Shown: positions 45,706 through 57,420 of the stretch, piece by piece
Layout of the letters: each line of letters opens with the position of its first letter
Numbering within the stretch: the first letter of the stretch is position 1
DNA from: Burhinus oedicnemus
Lineage: Eukaryota; Chordata; Aves; Charadriiformes; Burhinidae
Direction: 5' to 3'
Length of the DNA stretch: 64,000 bases
Assembly: GCA_008921705.1 (NCBI GenBank)
Contig: VFFE01007640.1
Span: 1,633,885-1,697,884, forward strand
Notes under the pieces: generated by a model
Told to the model about the DNA's origin: nothing
The model's database searches: none
Seen by the model: only the letters and a program-made list of their open reading frames with translations
Program-made: the position numbers and the translations under genes

Positions 45706-48620
45706 TTAGCTTTTATGTGCCTTCAGCTGTACTTTGCTATGGCTGGCTGCCTGGACAAAAAAAAATATTAAATAATTCAGCAGTGTTCTTACATCCATGA
45801 GTATTCTACTTAGCAAGATGCTCACATGCAAGGTGTTACTTAATAAGATCTCAGGAGGTTAACAGAGGATTTCATCTAAAGAAAATCTGATGAGGAAGAT
45901 ACAGTTGGTGGGATTATCTGAGGAAGTTTCAAACATTGTAATGTGGCTCCAATCCCTGAAAATGTTGACTGGGATCATTATTCAGAGACACATAAGAAGG
46001 GTCCAGTTGTTCTTAGCTGGGGAATATAGCTCTACTGAAAACAGTGCCATTGTGTCACTTTGTACCAGTTGAAGCTCTGGCCAAAACCATCCATTTTTCT
46101 GAAACTCAATGCCATTCTGTCCGGCATTAGGCTAAATGCAGAATATCCTCTGCTTGCTTTTGGTTACTTTTTAAAAATGGAAAACCTGTGACAAACAGAT
46201 CTGCAGGCCCAAACATCTGAAGACCTTCAGATGAACTTCAAGTTACTTTGTCACACACCACGTGGGGCTCATGAATAAACCAAGGTGACACATTTAGCAA
46301 CCCGAAAGCTTGGAAATGAACTTTAAAGGCAAGATTAACACATAGTGCAAAGTGACTTTCCCCCATGATGACACAGATATGCATTGAACTAGAACACAGT
46401 AATAGTTTTTATTGAATGTGAAAAGCGAGTAACATTTAGCTTCCTTATAGAAGGCGTGAAAAGGTCAGCTGGAAGTTTTATTGATGGTGCTTAAAGGAGA
46501 AGTTTGCTTGCTGCAATGCAAAATTGGAGCTTATTTGGACAGAGGAAATCATATTAAAAAAATAAGCCCTGTTCCATGGGACAATTACATTCTAATCCCT
46601 CTGTGTATTTATATCGCTGTGCAGCACTCTACGCCCATGTCTCAGGACATATTTTTTGATATCTCTTATAATTTATCTAATACCTGAGCTTCATTTATTA
46701 CACATTACTGACTTGCTTTTAATGAGTGATACATTCCTATAGGTTTCCAGAAAGCAAGAAACACATTTATATGCTTATCACTTATTAAGCACTTATTTTT
46801 ACTGTCTTAAACTTGTGTTGGAAATAAAAAGCTTATGTAAGTGTAACATTTTAGACTGAAGATTTAGCATCTTAGGGAACTTCACTTTATGGTCCATTAT
46901 AACCTGAGTATAAATGTATGCCATTAAGAGCACCTGACAATTAACTTTCAACAGTTGTTCTCTAAAAGACAGATGCTTTTTAGTGAAAAGAATCATGAGC
47001 ACTCCAAATGTCTGATCTAATGACCATTACTAATTATTATTAATACAGCTAATAATAATAGTCATGTTTGGAGTGATTTCCAATGAAAGTATTTAATGAT
47101 TCATGGAATGTTTGTCTCCGACAGCCTTTGTGAGGCAAATATTTTAAATGATGGATGGTTAAATGATGATACACATAAGTCAAGGGACTTAATTATGGTC
47201 ATAAAGTGAGGCATATGGAGAAATGGAAATCAGGCAAGAGAAGTGATTAAGTGATTGGTCTTTCCATTAAGAGACTGGCAGTCTGTATATGGTTATTGGT
47301 GTGAATTTGGATGCTTAACTTCACTGTTTCTGCTCTCCTGCTGCAAAAATGGATATGATCATTTGCTATATTATTAGCACATTAATATATGGGACAGGGT
47401 TCTCTTCCTGTACTGACGCAACTGGAGACCAATATACTTTAACTGCAGAATTTCTGCCTCCTGATTTTAATATAAACCTGTACTAGCCCTTCCTTGTGCA
47501 GAACGTATAAGGAACGTGACCCTTCCTCTGGGGTTCAATTCATAACAGCAGGAATTCTGCTCTTTTGCTTGGGGTTGCCACTATATTTTTTTAAACCACT
47601 ATCTCATTCTGTAACTTTCCACTGCTTCAATTTCAGTCCACTTTTAGTTTCTTGTCCAGCTTCAGAAAAGTGTAACTCTTGAGGATATTAATCTGTTCTC
47701 CATAAATGGAACATTTTATTTTTGACATTAGATCTGATTTTGTACCAGCCTCTCTCTTTGTTGATCTTCTTCGTCTCACCAGCCACCGATAACCATTGCC
47801 TCCCTGAGTTTTGTGTTTTATCTGTTCTCACAAAACAGTCATCAACAGTTCTTGGTGCTTGCTGAGTTCACCAGGTCTGGTTCAGCAGTGGTCATCCTCG
47901 CCAACAGTGCTTCCCACAGAGAAGCTCTTCAAGGCCAGGCTCACCTCCAACTGTTCCGGGAGAACATGAAAAATAAATGCTTTTAAAACTTGGTTTTCCA
48001 TCATGTTATTTTTATTTCCATTTATAAAGAAAATGAAGAGCTTTAACAATACTGGTTTCTGATGTTGAATCAGGGAAAGAAAAATGAATTCCCACTTTTG
48101 TTTTAGAGCATGTTTATTCTCATTAACTTCTTATGAACTATGCTTATTGGTGATAACAGATGAGACTTTGATATTACAGATTTTCCATTTAGATTGTAGA
48201 GATGGGCTTTCACATTGCCCTATGTGTCATGTCAGACTGCAAAAACCATTGACAGATGAAAACTTTTTTTTTTTTTACTGAGGTTATGCAGAGATTGTGG
48301 AATATATTAACATCTTTTTTCCCCATAATTTGTATGATTTTACTCAAGTTTTATTTTATTAGAGATATATTTGGAAAAAAAAAGTAAGTTTTCTTTCAGT
48401 CTGGAGCTGTCTGTATGTAATATGCTGTAGGTACTAGACACAGGCAATACACTTGAACCAGGAAAAAGCCTGAGACAGATTAATGTACAGTTTGGTAGTG
48501 AATGTGCATTTGGGACTCTGAACATAATATGAGCTAACTAAAACACTGAGAACTATTGTTAGTCCAAACACAAATTATCTTGTTTTGCTAGCTGGTATGC
48601 CAGAGGCAGTTTAATTGAAT
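45706..48620. other. unique DNA, no gene recognised
   Basis: AT-rich with no exon or RNA recognised. It includes a 20-base near-palindrome at 46214-46233 (CATCTGAAG, AC, CTTCAGATG) and possible MIR-like scraps in both orientations at 47135-47370. T-runs near 48265-48276 are low complexity. Confidence 0.5.
47135..47245 (-). repeat. possible MIR-like ancient SINE scrap, minus
   Basis: GAGGCAAATATTTTAAATGATGG, followed by AAGTCAAGGGACTTAATTATGGTCATAAAG, follows the order of the reverse MIR core (GATGGGGAAACTGAGG...GTGACTTGCCCAAGGTCACACAGC). The resemblance is loose, and an alignment is needed to accept it. Confidence 0.25.
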
Positions 48621-49087
48621 TCACAGAATCAAAGAATGGTTAGAGTTGGAAGGGACTTTAAAGATCATTTAGTTCCAACCCCCCTGCCATGGCCAGGGAC
48701 ACCTCCCACTAGACCAGGTTGCTCAAAACTTCATTCAACCTGGTCTTGAACACTTCCAGGGATGAGGCATCCACAACTTCCCTGGGCAACTTGTTCCAGT
48801 GTCTCACCACCCTCAGAGTGAAAAATTTCTTCCTAATATCTAATCTAAATCTCCCCCCTTCCAGCTTAAAACCATTACCCCTTGTCCTATTGCTACACCC
48901 CCTGATAAAGGGTCTGTCCTCATCTTTCCTGTAGGCCCCCTTTAGGTACTGGTAGGGGCTATAAGATCTCCCCGCAGCCTTCTCTTCTCCAAGCTGAACA
49001 ACCCCAACTCTCTCAGTCTGTCCTGATAGCAGAGGTGCTCTAACCCTGTGATCATCTTCGTGGCTCTCCTCTGGATCTGCTCCAACA
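48621..49087 (-). mobile_element. CR1 LINE, 5'-truncated, minus strand
   Basis: Minus-strand CR1 3' fragment. A short degenerate tail (TCACAGAATCAAAGAATGG) is followed by GTTGGAAGGGACTTTAAAGATC. The ORF2 end is open from about 48950 down to TAG 48709, with [34 protein letters not shown] and REVVDASSLEVFKTRL. The frame upstream of about 48960 is shifted: the RATKMI and [13 protein letters not shown] blocks lie in another frame within 48960-49080. Similarity ends near 49087 at CTGCTCCAACA. It is the same broad subfamily as 33998 and 38403, in opposite orientation. Confidence 0.92.
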
Positions 49088-50472
49088 TTAAATAATCCCA
49101 TGTCCCAAAACACTTTTACAGGCTCTAATTTCTCCGGGTGAGGTATCACACCGATATCCTATTGCTTCTTCTGGCTGAGCTTGTGCAGGAGCCACTCGGA
49201 TACCTTTGCCCAGCACTGTGTTGTGATATTTAGACAGATATCAGGGGGCAGATGCTGCTTTTCCCCTCCTCTGTTTGCACATACTTCAGAGTTCATGACG
49301 TTTAAAACTCTTCCTCCAAAGCATTCAGGGGCTTTAAAGATCAGGCCCCACAACTGTGCTTAAATTAAGCATTTTGCACACTTTCCAACGATACAGTCCT
49401 TGCAGGATGCGATTCAGAACAAGTGCATATTCCTCTACACAGCTGGGATGTAATTCATGCATTTTCAGTAGATCCTGCACCTCCTTGTTATTATGAAATG
49501 TGACATTTAAAACAGCCTGGCAATGCAAAAACTTCCCCTCTCTTCTGAGTAGCTGAGTGGAAGGACATGTTGGCTTGGGTTATTATTGAAGCTTTCAGCA
49601 TTAATTTACGTCATTTTCAAGTGCTTTTGGGACACTTTTCTCACCATATAATTTCCTTCTTTTCCTTCTTGACTTCAGACTTTCTCTCCTGGTCACAGTG
49701 ACTGACTTGAAACCACTTAGCACGTGCTTAGTGCAAGGGACAAGATGTCCCTAAGCCACCTTCCGTGCCATTAAAATCATTTGTCACCCTTTTTCTATCT
49801 AACTTTGTGCACTGCTTTTCGAGATAAGCAATTTTTTCCCCTCAAAGAAGAATTTGCCTAAAATCCATTGGAAAAAAATGAAAAAGTAGTCCAAGCTTCT
49901 CGTATAGATTGAGGTGATTACTTGAGAAGGCACATACAAACTTATTCTTGAAATATATTGGCTCACAACAGTGCACCACTTTTGATTTTTTTAAAGAATC
50001 TTTTGTGTGGTAGACTCATATCCAATATGGACTCTCACCTGTTGTTGGTTAAAGGAGGTTGGTGATAAGGCTAAAATACTATTTTTAATATGATCAGCAA
50101 ATATATGTTTTTAATAGAGAGAACTTATTTAAGCTACATAAAGTATCTACTTCAGCTGATGTCGCTGCTCTCAAATCCGTACTGTTAGAAGGACTGGTTT
50201 TCTAATTCCCAGTTGGTGTATATGAATGCAAGTTCCTTGATTTCAGGAGGATTAGAGTTGCCAGTGCCAGCTGAGAATCTGGCCCATCCAGGTGTACTAT
50301 GACATTTAGAAAGAAGCACATCTACCCACAAGGCTCTTTAGAATATCTTGACAGAGCAGTCAAAAGTTTTATTTGAGTCTCTAGGACAGATAGTCAAAAT
50401 AACAACCATTTCCTTGTTTTGGAATGAAATAGAGATTATGCTAAGATTTCCTGAACAACGGTTTCCAACTGT
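49088..50472. other. unique DNA, no gene recognised
   Basis: No coding exon, RNA gene or transposon recognised. Short frames of about 60-65 codons on both strands at 49159-49530 show no domain. Confidence 0.5.
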
Positions 50473-51052
50473 TTGGTTGACAGTCGGCTGAATATGAGCC
50501 AGCGGTGTGCCCAGGTGGCCAAGAAGGCCAACAGCATCCTGGCTTGTATCAGGAATAGTGTGGCCAGCAGGAGTAGGGAAGTGATCATCCCCCTGTACTC
50601 AGCACTGGTGAGGACCCCACCTCCAATACTGTGTTCAGTTTTGGGCCCCTCACTACAAAAAAGACATTGAGGTGCTGGAGCATGTCCAGAGAAGGGCAAC
50701 AAACCTGGTGAAGGGTCTAGAGAACAAGTCTTCTGAGGAGCGGCTGAGGGACCTGGGGTTGTTTAGCCTGGAGAAAAGGAGGCTGAGGGAAGATCTTCCC
50801 GCTCTCTACAACTACCTGAGATGAAGCAGGAGAGAGGTGGGGGTTGGTCTCTTCTCCCGAGTAACAAGCAAAAGGATGAGAGCAAAAGGCCTCAAGTTGT
50901 ACCAGAGGAGGTTTAGATTGGATATTAGAAAAAATTTCTTCACTGCAAGGGTTGTCAAGCATTGGAACAGGCTGCGCAGGGAAGTGGTGGAATCACCATC
51001 CCTGGAGGTATTTAAAAGCCGGGTAGACGTGGTGCTGAGGGACAGGGTTTAG
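50473..51052 (+). pseudogene. CR1 ORF2 C-terminal tail, frameshifted
   Basis: The first segment reads [21 protein letters not shown], then [19 protein letters not shown]. It shifts frame near 50612, where GAGGACCCCACC has an extra base compared with GAGGCCCCACC in the 22644 copy. A later stop interrupts the frame near 50820 (CTGAGATGAAG). The last segment (50837-51052) reads [29 protein letters not shown] and [11 protein letters not shown] to TAG. No RT core remains. Confidence 0.85.
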
Positions 51053-51121
51053 TGGTGGTTTTGGCAGTGTTGGGTTGATGGCTGGACTTGATGATCTTAA
51101 AGGTGATTCTATAATTCTGTG
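50473..51121 (+). mobile_element. CR1 LINE, 5'-truncated, plus strand
   Basis: Plus-strand CR1 3' fragment of the same subfamily as 22644-23338. It begins abruptly at TTGGTTGACAGTCGGCTG and runs through the ORF2 tail to GACAGGGTTTAGTGGTGG. The 3'UTR has lost the CTCTTCCAACC segment: AAAGGT joins directly to GATTCTATAATTCTGTG. This is a 16-bp deletion relative to the sister copy and is flanked by a shared AGGT word. Confidence 0.93.
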
Positions 51122-51820
51122 AAATATATGGAGAGGCATGTATCACTAGAATGAAAAACAGAAGAAGTAAAAAAATAATGATTCGCTTCCAATCACAGTT
51201 CACAATTTCACAGTAATGATCAACTGTTATTCAATAAATAGCACCAAAATATTTTGCAAAAGATTTAGGGAAGGATAATTCCAATGTGACACCTCATGAA
51301 TGAAAAGGGATAGGGATGACAAAATAAGGATTAGGTAGCAATGCAATGTCAGCCTCAAGCAAGGTTGCCACCGTGTTGACTTTGGCAGAATATCAACTGC
51401 TGCTTTCAGTTGGGACTAGGACAAATAGCCTATTTTTGTTAACTTGACTGATACATGAAGTTGTCTTCTGTTTGGTACATTTTTGCTCAATACTCAGTTT
51501 TTCCAGGTACTTTGCACTGCTGAAAATTGTTATGACTTTTGCTATCAAGTTAGTTACTAATGAGATTAATGTATAAACATTTACATGACTCCATCCATGT
51601 GGACTAGGGTGCATATGCTGTTCATTTCAGTCTGAAAAAAAACCACAAAATCCCTTTGCTATGTACTTTATCACAGTTCATGGCCTCAGGCAAAAATGGA
51701 GAATAAAGAAGTGAACTTAAGCGTTTATACCTCAGGGAGGAAACATTTGGTTATTAGACCAGATGGGTGAGAACTTTCACGTCCAGGTTCCTGCTGAGAG
51801 ATTCAGAAAAATATAAAAAA

Positions 51821-51866
51821 TAAAATAAAATAAAATAAAATAAAATAAAATAAAATAAAATAAAAT
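51821..51866 (+). repeat. (TAAAA)9 pentanucleotide microsatellite
   Basis: Nine perfect TAAAA units preceded by an A-rich lead-in from 51807. Likely polymorphic in length. It could be the decayed tail of a retrotransposon, but no body is seen beside it. Confidence 0.95.
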
Positions 51867-53300
51867 ATTTTTTAATCTAACAATGCAGTTTTGGCTGTTG
51901 TAATGGATATGAGATTTGTGTCATCTTAATCTATGCAGGACTGATAGAACTGTGTTCATTTCCCAACCATGTCATATGTTTTTTCACAAATATTTCACAT
52001 ATATTTTTTCACTTTTTTTTTTTTCCACATTCTTAAACTCTCAAATTCTTTGTTGCCGACTGCAGAATATAAAGGGAATTCATAATAATTTCTTTTTCGC
52101 ACATTTTTCTCCCTTACCTTATTCAAGGGTAAGCTTTGGAAACTTTGGTCTTATTTTGCATATGTAGACTGGTATAAAACTGAGCCTTGATTTTTCCTGG
52201 ATACTTTGGAGGATTATTAGAGTAGGTATGGGAGCAACACTGATAGTAATAACACACAAAAGAACACGATACTTGCATCTCATGTCTGTTTAACCCTTGT
52301 CTCAGCACTACAGCAGAATAGGCACCCATGGAGAAATTTCAGTCTTACGCTGCACATCTAGGGCGACTCGTTTGAGCTTGCAGAGGAGGACTATGAAAAC
52401 ATATTTATGTTCACCTGACCACCCGCATACAAGTTATGAATTGTTGACACTGACAACACCTAGTGTAGTAAAAGCTGCCTGATAAAGAGCATTCAGTGAG
52501 CTGATGACACACGCATTTTTCCTACTGGCAGGTGGCTGTACGTGATGTGAGTTTTCTTTTTTTCTTTTGGTGTGTAATATCCTGCAGAGGCCACTTTTGA
52601 AAGAGAGCAAGTTCAATAGCAAAAAAAAAAAATAAAAAATTAACAGGCCTCTGAAAGCAAAGAGGCAGATAATAGCCTTGGAAAATATATGTAGATGTAC
52701 TTCTGGAGAGAAAGAGAGCAGGAAAAAAGAACTGCTGTTTGTTTGAAAGCTTTGCAAGAAGAAAGGATATAAAGGAGTTATGATTCAGAGCAATGTGCTG
52801 ACATTCAGAAACACGAAAACTGAAGCAGATGATGGAAAACATCCTGAAAATAGGGTTTTTTTAGATTTCCAAGGTATGATCCTGGCCTCATTGACATAAT
52901 TTTGGTGATTTCACTGGCATCTTTCCTAATGCATGGAGTTGTAGCTGAGAACCCAATCAGGATTCAGGTCCAGAAACAATAATTTTCCAAAAGCTTTACT
53001 CTGACAGTATCAGTTGTCATTCATTCCCACTTCAAGTGATTTAAGACCACGTGGGAGTAATTTAGGTGCCTAAACAGAGGTACATAATGACATTTTTGGG
53101 TACTTTAAGAGGTATCCTGGTGTATCTGAGGCATTCACAAGGGCTGGCAGACAAAATATGGGATTTAGGGAAGACCCTTTCCACATCCCCTAAGTGACAG
53201 CTGGCAGCAAGAGGATGTCAAATGGCACAAGATGCCCATGTTTACACAAACAAATCAACCAAGTCCCTAAACCACTTCTTCTTTCCTCAGATAATGTCCT

Positions 53301-53328
53301 CACACACACACACACAAAAAAAAAAAAA
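53301..53328 (+). repeat. (CA)8 followed by a 13-base A run
   Basis: Compound simple repeat. Low complexity only. Confidence 0.92.
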
Positions 53329-54991
53329 GTATCCTTGATTGGGACTGAATAGGTGGGCTGTTTTGAGATGAGGGAATCAGTTTTTGGGACGAGCAAATCT
53401 GTTTCTGGCACTTACATGGAGACCTATTAACTGGTAACAAATAGTAAGGACATGATCAGATGGGGACAAGCGATCAAGCAGGGGCATTCAACGAAGCAAT
53501 TTCCTCTTTTCACAAAATGTTACCAACCTTCAGCTAAGCCTGAATAACTCCGTTTAGTATGCCCTTAAAGAACTGTAATATGAATTGAAATATATTTGTC
53601 TAAAGAAATTATCACTGCCTTCTGTGTTTCACTTACCCTTTTTTTTTACTTTGTGTTACAATAGATGGGGAGTGTGCACATGATTAGTCCCTGCATTTCA
53701 AATAAGGACTGGTGACTTAAATTTCCTGCCACTGACAGTTATTTTCAAAAGTGTGAGCAAAACACAGACAGCTTTTGTCTGCAGGTGAAAGTACGCACTG
53801 TTAAAAGGTCCAAATGAGCTAAACCTGTGGTTATCCATGGCCCACTGGTTACTGTCTTTTCCATTTATATTAGTATTCTTTTTGCTATGCTTTACATGAG
53901 CTACTCATTTGATTTTGGTTCCTTGTATCACAGCAAGCATAAAATGTGTCTGTGGTTATTTGTGTCTACAAAATTATGTGTATAAAATTGATGCCTAGTT
54001 AAAGTTGACTTGAAAATGTTGCCTCTAGATCAAATTTAAAACCAGCGATGCACCACATAAGAAATACTGCTCTTAGAGTGCTTCTGTAGTTACTATTGTA
54101 TGTCTCGCAGGGCTTTTAAAAGATTAATTTTCTTTCATTTTTTGGTTCAGTTTTTTGGAAATCATGCGTTATTGTTTTGGGCACAATACAGATTTCATTA
54201 CAGCCAGTATAATTCAGTAATTTCAGTAACCTTCATGTGAGAATTTACACTCAAAATCTTGTTTATGGGAAAAGAGTAAGCACACCTTTTTTATATATGC
54301 ATAAAACCAAGATTTTACTGTTTGTATAAATGAAATCTCAGCAGTCAAATCCAAGAGTTGTTATTTATTGAGATCTAAATGTGACAGAAAAAGAAGGAAT
54401 TATGCAGTTATAACTGTTACACACACACTTATTCTCTACCCCTTGTCCTGGTGTTGTGCTCACCCTTCTCCTGCTCCTCTGGGTCCCAGGGTTGGCAGTT
54501 TCACTCTGGTGGTGGTTGTTTAATCGTCAGTACCTGGAGTCCTTCACCAAGAGGAATACAATGTTCATGTTGATGGTTTTCTCTTCCTTGCCCTAGGAAA
54601 CAACTGGGGTCCATTTTCAGATGTTTGCTAACATGCTTTTACACCAAGTTCTTCATTTGTCTGTAGTTCCACATTACAGCCAAATTTACTGCGTGTGGTA
54701 CCTATGACAAATATGACCTCATTCTCTTTGTTACCCCTAAACCCGGTTTTGTCCAGGTACAGGTCTGTATTTTTTTAATTGACCATGGGTGAGCTGCCTG
54801 TAATGCCAGCCCGTGCCCCACCTCGTATCATCCCCTGCCTGTAATCCTCTGTGCCGTCCATGTCCTGTGTCTCCCCTTCTCAAGGCCTCTGCTCTCCCAC
54901 CAGGCTTGTGTTTCTCTACAGCACATCATTGTGTTAGAGTCATAAATATCTCATTCTATATGGAATAACTGGTTGTTATTTCTGTTTATAT

Positions 54992-55406
54992 AGAATCACA
55001 GAATCATCGAGGTTGGAAGGGACCTCTGAAGAGCATCTAGTCCAACCCTCCTGCCAGAGCAGGGTCACCTACAGCAGGTTGCACAGGATGGCGTCCAGGA
55101 GGAGTCTCCAGAGTCGGAGACTCCATCACCTCTCTGGGCAGCCTCTTCCAGTGCTCTGCCACCCTCAAAGGAAAGAAGTTCCTCCTCATGTTTAGATGGA
55201 ACTTCCTATGGTCAAGTTTGTGCCCGTTACCCCTTGTCCTGTCACTGGGCACCACTGAAAAAAGACTGGTCCCATCCTTCCTTTAAATATGTATAAGCAT
55301 TGATGAGATCCCCTCTGAGTCTTCTCTTCTCCAGACTAAACAGATCCAAGTCCCTCAGCCTTTCCTCATAAGGGAGATGTTCCAGCCCCCTAACCATCTT
55401 GTAGCC
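54992..55406 (-). mobile_element. CR1 LINE, 5'-truncated, minus strand (distinct subfamily)
   Basis: Minus-strand CR1 3' end of the subfamily with GGTTGGAAGGGACCTCTGAAGAGCATC and a CTCCTGCCAGAGCAGGG 3'UTR. The ORF2 end carries the [23 protein letters not shown] and [10 protein letters not shown] blocks and, in another frame upstream, [32 protein letters not shown]. One frameshift lies around 55245. The protein tail (NMRRNFF and HKL in place of DLRKKFF and FKL) separates it from the other copies. It faces 56129-56475 head to head. Confidence 0.92.
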
Positions 55407-56128
55407 AACTATAGTTGTACCATACAAGGATAAAAAAAAATATTACAAATTACATATAGACAGACACCTGATCTATTAGAGAAGTTGCTGTCACAGCTAA
55501 ACCAAGCGAAGCGAAGCTCAAGCAGGCTGGCAAAAGTTCAGTCAGAGCAAGCCTGACAAGTCTCAGTCCTGAGGTCTTGCAAGCTCAGCACAAAGCTTAT
55601 GGTCTGTTCTGAAGAGCAGAAGGGCTGTACTATGGGGCTACAGGGCTCCAAGAACTATCAACATCTGTTTTCTATAGCCATTTTGTATAGAAACATCTCC
55701 ACTCTCAGAGAACTAATAATTGTCTAAACCATCCGGAGCTTAAACATCCATGTTATATAAGGACGAAAAAAAGCCTAGTGAATAATGGAATACAGGTTTT
55801 GATATTGTCCTATATTCTTTTCTAAATCTGTTTTGTAGCTCTGGATGAGTCAGACTATATTAGCAATTGTGAAATCTGGAAGACCAGCAGATGTGAGGAT
55901 GCCACAGCTCCCTGTTCTCAGCTCTAGCCAGGAGTCATGCTGAGCCTATATCCCCTATAGGTGCACACAGAAAACTGTGTTTATAATACACATATGCACA
56001 CATACACACGACCAGGCACACGAGCAAACACTCAGCACTCACACAAACATCAACAGTCTCATCCTGTCCTTCATCTGGCTCAACAGGATGAAGGTCTGTT
56101 GGTGGGAAATGTATCTATATACAAACAT
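55407..56128. other. spacer between two inverted CR1 tails
   Basis: About 720 bp with no recognised feature. It includes an AC-rich stretch at 55985-56050 and overlapping 8-9 bp inverted words around 56059-56094 (TCATCCTGT with ACAGGATGA, CCTTCATC with GATGAAGG). It may be older unique DNA into which the two CR1s inserted. Confidence 0.5.
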
Positions 56129-56475
56129 TGATGTCATCAATGCTTATCAATATCTAAAGGGCGGGTGTCAAGAGGATGGAGCAGACTCTTTTCAGTGGTG
56201 CGCAGTGACAGGACAAGGGGCAATGGGCACAAACTGGAACACAGGAAATTCTGTGTCAACATGAGGAAGATCTTCTTTACTTGGAGGGTGCCAGAGCACT
56301 GGAACAGGCTGCCCAGAGAGGTGGTGGAGTCTCCTTCTCTGGAGGTATTCAATACCTGCCTGGATGCGTTCCTGTCCAGCCTCCTCTAGGTGTCCCTGCT
56401 CTGGCAGGGGGGTTGGACTAGATGATCTCCAGAGGTCCCTTCCAACCCCTGTCATTCTGTGATTCTCTGATTTTG
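56129..56475 (+). mobile_element. CR1 LINE, 5'-truncated, plus strand (distinct subfamily)
   Basis: Plus-strand CR1 3' end of the same subfamily as 54992-55406. It begins in [17 protein letters not shown], then the [53 protein letters not shown] blocks end at TAG near 56387-56389. A frameshift lies around 56165-56200. The 3'UTR reads TGCTCTGGCAGGGGGGTTGGAC, then GATGATCTCCAGAGG, and ends with a degenerate tail, GTCATTCTGTGATTCTCTG. Confidence 0.93.
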
Positions 56476-57420
56476 TAATCCATGTACATACTTAGGTACG
56501 ATGTGGTTCCTCCCCAGCAGCTGACCCTTTGTCAGTCCAGTGGCTGCCCTTAGGTCCCAGTCTCCTCAGCTGCTGGCACCTGAACAGATCAGCTGCTGAG
56601 GCTGCAGCTCCAGTCCAGCTGCTGGTAGAGAGCCCTTCGCTCACACCCACACGTGTGTGTGCTGTGGACCTCTCCAGTAAATTACCTTAGGTAAGCCTAT
56701 AAAGTAGTTTTCCCTGGGTCTTCTTTTCTCCAGTTGCCTCGTGCACAGGGACATGAGCATGTAAACAGGTCTCCCATTTGGCCCTCAGGCACCACAGTCA
56801 TAGTCTGTGACCCTTCCAGTAGCCAGCTTATAACCTCCTGTATCCAGTCCAGGCTTATGGCCACCTCAACCCTTGGCTCCCAAGCGCCTAGTCCTATTTG
56901 TTGGTTAATCTGGCTTGATGTTTGCTGGCCATCACCCACTGACATATGCACCCACGTGATGTACACATGCTCCAGTCGTTCCAGTTGGCACAACATACAC
57001 ATGGGCCCTTATGATCCCCGGTCTCACCCCATTTGCTGGCACTCAGAGCCCCGTATACATGCACGCAGGCAGGATAGAGAGACCTTCGCCCAAGAAAATA
57101 GCTAGAAATCGAGTTCAGTGAGAAGACAGGATGACTGCACCTAGCAGCTGCAGGGCATGGACAGACAAACACCCCGACTAGCAGCCAGTTCATATGCAAC
57201 CAGCCCTTATCCCTCTTCTCCCTCTATTTCCCGACATTTGCTTACCTTGCTCCCTCTCTTCCCCCACCTCTGATTGCTCTCCTAAATACCCTATGATAAT
57301 TCTTGTACAAGCCAAAGACTTTTTCCAGCCCCCCACAAGTGTGCCACCCCTATAGGTAGTGAACTCCCCCATCCCAGTCTGTAAGGTGCCCTCCTGTTGA
57401 CTCATGGTACTGGGTGAGAA
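56476..57420. other. unclassified GC-richer block with overlapping open frames
   Basis: Directly after the CR1 tail, about 945 bp are clearly GC-richer and C-rich on the plus strand. Open frames of about 100-123 codons lie on both strands (56734-57105 plus, 57002-56697 and 57199-56894 minus). None shows a motif I recognise, and the two minus frames overlap in different phases, so a single intact gene is unlikely. Four CAGCTG E-box words fall within 56515-56640, and a CACACGTGTG palindrome lies near 56650. It could be an unrecognised ERV internal fragment, an old low-copy repeat, or a GC-biased unique block. Confidence 0.35.

Larger units (their letters stand above)
51122..54991. other. unique DNA, no gene recognised
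   Basis: No coding or RNA gene was recognised. It contains (TAAAA)9 and (CA)8-A13, listed separately. The part at 54430-54900 is C/T-rich on the plus strand and GC-richer, without a readable domain. The 106-107 codon minus frames around 52434-52842 come from pyrimidine/purine bias and have no signature. Confidence 0.5.

Noticed and set aside
52434..52842. Overlapping minus-strand frames of 106-107 codons as a gene
   Set aside because: They reflect purine-rich plus-strand sequence (AAAAA, GAAAG) giving F/L/S-rich translations in two phases. No domain.
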